NCBI GenBank assembly: GCA_021817415.1
Contig: JAKAUZ010000030.1
Location: 69,224-133,223, forward strand
Source of the DNA: Thermoplasmata archaeon
Lineage (GTDB): Archaea > Thermoplasmatota > Thermoplasmata > Thermoplasmatales > GCA-001856825
Length of the DNA stretch: 64,000 bases
Reading direction: 5' to 3'
The translations under genes were made by a program, and so were the position numbers. Numbering within the stretch: position 1 is the stretch's first letter; each line of letters starts with the position of its first letter. Under the pieces are notes generated by a model. That model had not been told where the DNA came from, did not search any database, and was given only the letters and a program-made list of their open reading frames with translations. This document shows, piece by piece, positions 60,460 to 64,000 of this stretch.

Positions 60460-60891
60460 ATGTTTGAGATTACTGTTAGACTCAAAAATCCTTCACTGGA
60501 TAACAACATTGACTTAACACTCTACGAATTCCTCTCTGATATCGGGTATATTGAGGAGAGAGGAGAGAGCGATCTGGATAAGACAAGGAAGAGCGTTCCA
60601 TACAGGATGTTCAAGGAATGTTTTCTTGATCGATCTGACAAGACATGGTCAGTTCAGGATCTGATCACTTATCTCAAGACGACCAAGCCTACCCTTTACA
60701 GATATCTGAACAGGTTGAAGGCACTGGACATAATCCAGGAAGTGCAGATAGGGAAGGAAAAAGGTTATGCTCTGAGATACAATTCACTTTCACTGGCCTG
60801 GAATTTCGTAGAATCCAATGTTAAAATAAGCATGGAAAACTACAGGAAGACAATTGAAAATATTCAGAGAATGATAGGTGATAATAAATGA
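60460..60891 (+). CDS. Winged-helix regulator
   Basis: 143 aa with a winged helix in the middle (about 60-108: KTWSVQDLITYLKTTKPTLYRYLNRLKAL, then the wing QIGKEKGYALRY) and a C-terminal helix for dimerisation. Family not recognised. The next gene starts inside its stop codon region (four-base ATGA overlap), a tight two-gene operon divergent from the PLP operon, which it might control. Confidence 0.65.
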   Translation: MFEITVRLKNPSLDNNIDLTLYEFLSDIGYIEERGESDLDKTRKSVPYRMFKECFLDRSDKTWSVQDLITYLKTTKPTLYRYLNRLKALDIIQEVQIGKEKGYALRYNSLSLAWNFVESNVKISMENYRKTIENIQRMIGDNK

Positions 60892-61145
60892 TAACCCAAC
60901 TGACAAAGGGATCAAAATACAGGATTACTTCAGCTAGTTCGACGGAGGAGAATTTCATTACTGAAGGAATATTGCAAGGTTTTATTACCATGGGCGAGGA
61001 ACCTGCTCTGCTCCTTGAAATGGAAAAAGAAGGAAAGAAAAGTCTGAGAATTATTCCGGTCAACGCAATACTGATGATTGATATAATTGAGCACAATGAG
61101 GAAAAAGAAAAAGAGAGCAAGGGAGATACCAGCTATATTTCTTGA
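60888..61145 (+). CDS. Small conserved archaeal beta protein, unknown
   Basis: 85 aa: strand-rich core (GSKYRITSASST; FITEGILQGFITMGEEPALLLEM; SLRIIPVNAILMIDIIEH) and a Glu/Lys tail. The arrangement resembles a small Sm/SH3-like barrel found in Thermoplasmata and methanogens, function unknown. Overlaps the wHTH gene by four bases, so translation is coupled. Confidence 0.6.
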   Translation: MITQLTKGSKYRITSASSTEENFITEGILQGFITMGEEPALLLEMEKEGKKSLRIIPVNAILMIDIIEHNEEKEKESKGDTSYIS

Positions 61146-61178
61146 AAGTGGTATCCTCAAGTAATCCAATGTTTTTCA

Positions 61179-61688
61179 TCAAATCAGATCGAACCTGATT
61201 AACTCAGTATATATAGGTCCCGATGCAGTAAGCTGCGACTCATAAAGGGAAAAGTGACCTACCTGCTGCTTCTGGACAATCCTATTCCCCACCCTTTCAG
61301 CAAATGAGCTGAAATCCTGTGTTACTTTTGATCTTAGAAGGGTGACATGAGGAGAAAACGGATGGTCCGTGGTAATCGACGGGGTCGCGCTATCCACTTT
61401 GCGTGCAAGTTCAATTAATTTTTCCTCCGGCCCTGCATTGATGAATACAACCCTTCCTTTTCTTAGTGATGGGAAGGCACCAATCCCTGACATTTCTAAC
61501 ACAAATTTCTCAAGCTCTATCTTTTTCAGGTTCTCCACTATTTCCTGTGTTTCCCTGATCTCTCCCAAGAATTTCAACGTCAGATGAATATTCTCAGGTT
61601 GGACTGTCTTGCCCATTGTTTTTAGTGTTTTCAGAATAACCCTGATATCATCATTGGGAGTTACCTTGATGGCAATAAAGGCTCTCAT
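61179..61688 (-). CDS. thpR: RNA 2',3'-cyclic phosphodiesterase
   Basis: 169 aa from ATG 61688 (MRAFIAI, the family start; the frame reaches 61697). Two HxTx motifs: HLTL in ENIHLTLKFLGEI (about 35-47) and HVTL in FSPHVTLLRSK (about 119-129), the catalytic pair of the 2H phosphoesterase family. Opens 2',3'-cyclic phosphate at RNA ends, formerly called 2'-5' RNA ligase LigT. Divergent from gcvH with a shared promoter region. Confidence 0.9.
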   Translation of the reverse strand: MRAFIAIKVTPNDDIRVILKTLKTMGKTVQPENIHLTLKFLGEIRETQEIVENLKKIELEKFVLEMSGIGAFPSLRKGRVVFINAGPEEKLIELARKVDSATPSITTDHPFSPHVTLLRSKVTQDFSSFAERVGNRIVQKQQVGHFSLYESQLTASGPIYTELIRFDLI

Positions 61689-61744
61689 CTCCTTCATATC
61701 ATGGAAAAGCGCAAAATTTTTTCTCTTGACTGTTATCTCCAGTT

Positions 61745-62122
61745 ATGATCGTGAAGGATGGTCTCTATTACACAAAAACTCACGAGTGGATCAGGTTAGA
61801 AGGGGACGTTGCTTCTGTCGGGATTACCGATTTCGCGCAGAATCAACTCACTGACATCGTTTACGTAGACCTCCCAAAGGTGGGGGCTATGATAAAGGCG
61901 GGGGAAATTGCTGGGACAGTCGAAAGTGTCAAGTCAGCTGAAGATTTCTATTCCCCTATAACTGGAAAAGTCCTTGAAGTGAACAAAGATCTGGAAAAGA
62001 GTCCAGAACTGATCAACAAGGACGCCTATCAGGCATGGATGTATAAGATGAAGATTAGCAATCCATCCGAAGTTTCTTCCCTGATGAAGAAGGATGATTA
62101 CGAAAAATTGATAAAGAAATGA
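61745..62122 (+). CDS. gcvH: Glycine cleavage system H protein
   Basis: 125 aa. Lipoyl carrier of the glycine cleavage system, with the lipoylated Lys in GTVESVKSAEDFYSP (Lys63), preceded by VGITDFAQNQLTDIVYVDLP. The P, L and T proteins are not in this window. rlmE follows after 4 nt, so they are probably co-transcribed. Confidence 0.93.
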   Translation: MIVKDGLYYTKTHEWIRLEGDVASVGITDFAQNQLTDIVYVDLPKVGAMIKAGEIAGTVESVKSAEDFYSPITGKVLEVNKDLEKSPELINKDAYQAWMYKMKISNPSEVSSLMKKDDYEKLIKK

Positions 62123-62126
62123 TTTA

Positions 62127-62735
62127 ATGACCTGGGCCCAGAAAAGAAGATCTGAGGAGTATTATAGGAGGGCTAAAAAGGAAGGATTCAGGAGCAGGGC
62201 ATCCTACAAACTTCTTCAAGTACACGAAAAGTTCCATCTGATAGATGAAGGAACCAAAATACTGGACATGGGAGCATCACCTGGAGGATGGAGCCAGGTG
62301 ATTTCCAAATTGAATCCGGACGGCCTGAATGTTGCTACAGACATAATCCCCATGGATCCAGTTCCTGGTGTGATTTTCTCCAAGGGTGACATTTTTTCCG
62401 ATGAGGCCATAGACAGACTTCTGGAAAAATCAGAATTTGGATACGATCTGATACTTTCAGACATACTGCAACACACGTCTGGGCAAAGATCAATTGACCA
62501 TGCAAATTCCTATTTCATTGCAAAGAGAATTTTGGAGATGGCTGAACGTCTTCTGAACAGAAATGGGAAAATGCTGGTGAAGATGCTTCAGGGTGACCTG
62601 ACGGATACAGCCAAGAAGGAATATATGGAAAAATTCAGGAAGGTCAGGATAACCAAACCCCCTTCCTCTTCCCCTAGCTCATCTGAAGTTTATATCCTTG
62701 CAGAAGGTTTTCTAGGTGGAAAACAACTCCGCTGA
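62127..62735 (+). CDS. rlmE: RlmE/FtsJ 2'-O-ribose methyltransferase
   Basis: 202 aa. Catalytic K-D-K-E tetrad: Lys in RSRASYK (near 28), Asp in DLILSDILQHTSG, Lys in MLVKMLQG, Glu in SSSEVYI; SAM motif ILDMGASPGGWSQVI. Methylates a uridine 2'-O in 23S rRNA in bacteria; the archaeal target may be rRNA or tRNA. The 3' 62 bp are antisense to the next minus-strand gene. Confidence 0.92.
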   Translation: MTWAQKRRSEEYYRRAKKEGFRSRASYKLLQVHEKFHLIDEGTKILDMGASPGGWSQVISKLNPDGLNVATDIIPMDPVPGVIFSKGDIFSDEAIDRLLEKSEFGYDLILSDILQHTSGQRSIDHANSYFIAKRILEMAERLLNRNGKMLVKMLQGDLTDTAKKEYMEKFRKVRITKPPSSSPSSSEVYILAEGFLGGKQLR

Positions 62736-63309
62736 ACCTTTCCACTTCTATGATTGCAAGTGTACTGACACCTTTCTTTTCTGAGATTTCCTTTGCCATG
62801 TAGCTTTCTCTCTCCTCTTCCATCTTCCTGTACCCTTTCCTGTTCACAATTTTGTCCCACTGAATGCTGAACTGCTCAGGATCAGTAAAATCCCATTTTC
62901 TTCTGATCAGCCTCTTCTTTTGCAGACTCAGCCAGATCAAATCAGTGAGTGGAATATTCGCAACAAACAGTTCCTCATACTTCCCTGATGGTATGTCAAT
63001 TCCAATTACAGAACTTCCAATTGAGTCCCCCAACTTTATGGCCCTTACGAACGCCTCAGGCGGTATGGATGTTTCGCCAAAGCGCCTGATTAGGTATTCA
63101 TAAATCAGTTCAATATCGTCCATCTCCACTTCATATGGGTGCTTGACAAAATCCCTGAGTCCCGCGACTTCGTCTTCTGTAATTGCTAGCATTATCACAT
63201 CGTATTTCTCACGTCTTAACATAGAATCTACCAAATCCCCCGAACTTTTAAGCCCCTTTACGATTCCAATAACGTCTACGAGCGATGGACCTTCTAGTCT
63301 GGCTCTCAA
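62674..63309 (-). CDS. Hypothetical protein beside a COG1395-type regulator
   Basis: 211 aa, not recognised. Alternating helices and strands: PSLVDVIGIVKGL, YDVIMLAITEDEVAGLRDFV, then a basic region (KKRLIRRKWDF) and a final strand VSTLAIIEVERFSGVVFHLE. The layout loosely recalls TraB/ChaN-like proteins, without strong motifs. Its start overlaps the regulator's stop by four bases (ATGA type), so both form one operon. Its 3' end overlaps rlmE by 62 bp in antisense. Confidence 0.55.
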   Translation of the reverse strand: MRARLEGPSLVDVIGIVKGLKSSGDLVDSMLRREKYDVIMLAITEDEVAGLRDFVKHPYEVEMDDIELIYEYLIRRFGETSIPPEAFVRAIKLGDSIGSSVIGIDIPSGKYEELFVANIPLTDLIWLSLQKKRLIRRKWDFTDPEQFSIQWDKIVNRKGYRKMEEERESYMAKEISEKKGVSTLAIIEVERFSGVVFHLENLLQGYKLQMS

Positions 63310-64000
63310 ATGTTCCTTCTCTCCCTGATCACATCTTTGAATTCTTCTTTGTCCTGAAATTCCTCTAGCTCAGAATAATATATTATGGGAACTGTGTCCT
63401 TTGACGGTTTCTCCCTTACCTTTTTGACTATGAGAAAACTATCCATATCAGTCATTTCAGAAAGTTTCTGCATTGAAACCATTTTCCTGCTAAACCTGAG
63501 TAACTCTTCCTCTATCCCTCCCAGAAATAGAGATTCCTGGTCCTCCATCAGGAAATTTAGTATTGATTTCTTGAATGGGTAAATTAAAAATCCTTTTTTC
63601 TGCAACTCGTTGTTTACCAGCCTTTCGAATTCCCTCATCTTCTTGAAATTTGGTTGCACCTTATCATCCATGATTTTCCAGAGGAATGATACGTGGCTCA
63701 TTATTTCTTCCCCGAGGAATTCCTCCATTTTAAAGGCAGTTTCAATTGAGGCAGACATACCTGACTCATACATCAGGATGGTTCTTCTTGTCGTTCCTAA
63801 AGCGTTGGCTATGTCTCCCAGAGACAGCGTCCTTTCCTCCCTTATCTTCTTCAGCTTCGCTGAGTCAATACTGACATAGAAGCCTCCCGGACCTGCCCTG
63901 ACCATCGGTTCCTCTTCATCTTTCAAGTAGTCTTCAAAAGTCCCGGGTGATACAATTGGAAGAGAATGTCTGGTATAGACTACACCGTCTTCTATCTTCT
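63306..64000 (-). CDS. COG1395-type HTH transcriptional regulator, cut by the window edge
   Basis: The frame is open to base 64000 with no stop, so the gene continues beyond the window; the apparent TTG start at 63926 is internal. Upstream codons read DGVVYTRHSLPIVSPGTFEDYL, then PMVRAGPGGFYVSID, joining a Cro/XRE HTH (LSLGDIANALGTTRRTILMYESGMS). This order fits the archaeal COG1395 predicted regulators (about 300 aa). The regulator heads an operon with the 211-aa gene. Confidence 0.75.
   Translation of the reverse strand, partial: KIEDGVVYTRHSLPIVSPGTFEDYLKDEEEPMVRAGPGGFYVSIDSAKLKKIREERTLSLGDIANALGTTRRTILMYESGMSASIETAFKMEEFLGEEIMSHVSFLWKIMDDKVQPNFKKMREFERLVNNELQKKGFLIYPFKKSILNFLMEDQESLFLGGIEEELLRFSRKMVSMQKLSEMTDMDSFLIVKKVREKPSKDTVPIIYYSELEEFQDKEEFKDVIRERRNI

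Noticed and set aside
1..64000. CRISPR array, rRNA operon or replication origin
   Set aside because: No regularly spaced repeats, no rRNA-like conserved stretches and no ORB-like repeats next to an Orc/Cdc6 gene were seen.

Overview
The window looks like a chromosomal segment of a Thermoplasmatales-type archaeon (Euryarchaeota, thermoacidophile lineage). The evidence is a class I lysyl-tRNA synthetase, a GfcR-type regulator, MBF1, Tsr3, archaeal TldD/TldE, tRNA genes without encoded CCA, TATA boxes about 25 nt before many start codons (leaderless mRNAs), frequent GTG/TTG starts, a class II HMG-CoA reductase, and a CydA/CydA-like terminal oxidase pair. The species cannot be named from the sequence alone.

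Layout. 0.3-6.6 kb: mevalonate-pathway decarboxylase, VOC protein, DUF6015-like protein, phosphoglucose/phosphomannose isomerase, MqnD-like protein, isovaleryl-CoA-type dehydrogenase and superoxide dismutase. 6.7-13.4 kb (minus strand): TldE, TldD, a CBS4-HPF fusion, a secernin-like C69 hydrolase and a fused NAD(P)HX epimerase/dehydratase. 13.4-16.3 kb: a C/D box sRNA directly in front of gfcR-lysS, then MBF1 and tRNA-Pro. 16.3-19.2 kb is an accessory stretch: IS630 transposase remnant, a 47-aa lysine-rich protein, a SHOCT membrane protein and a DpnI homologue. 19.2-28.4 kb: acyl-CoA synthetase, small zinc protein, two methyltransferases, CDF and APC transporters, HxlR regulator and EamA transporter. 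28.4-33.7 kb: respiratory block (CydA-like pair and FAD glycerol-3-phosphate dehydrogenase) and an SDR39U1 epimerase. 34-40 kb: two ArsA/Get3-type ATPases, a PLD/TrmB-like membrane regulator, a ferritin-like protein and a SIS sugar-phosphate enzyme. 40.7-48.3 kb: carbohydrate island ((alpha/alpha)6 glycosidase, two GPH-type sugar symporters, PIG-L deacetylase, GH1 glycosidase, nitrilase homologue). 48.4-56.4 kb: IlvE, membrane/secreted proteins, drug-type MFS, HAD phosphatase, a small CDS joined to tRNA-Ser(GCU), and HMG-CoA reductase. 56.4-64 kb: Tsr3, a three-gene operon (PLP enzyme, DUF1611, PP-loop protein), wHTH pair, ThpR, GcvH, RlmE and a COG1395-type regulator running off the edge.

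How the genes fit together. Glycerol-3-phosphate dehydrogenase feeding quinone, a possible menaquinone enzyme and the CydA-like oxidase suggest a quinol-oxidase respiratory chain. HMG-CoA reductase and the decarboxylase are both mevalonate-pathway steps. The PIG-L deacetylase, SIS enzyme, glycosidases and symporters resemble the parts list of archaeal chitooligosaccharide/amino-sugar catabolism. The most unusual items are the DpnI homologue with altered zinc and catalytic residues, the PLP-DUF1611-PP-loop operon (whose nearest known relatives act on D-glutamate, in a lineage without peptidoglycan), and the C/D sRNA fused to the gfcR leader.
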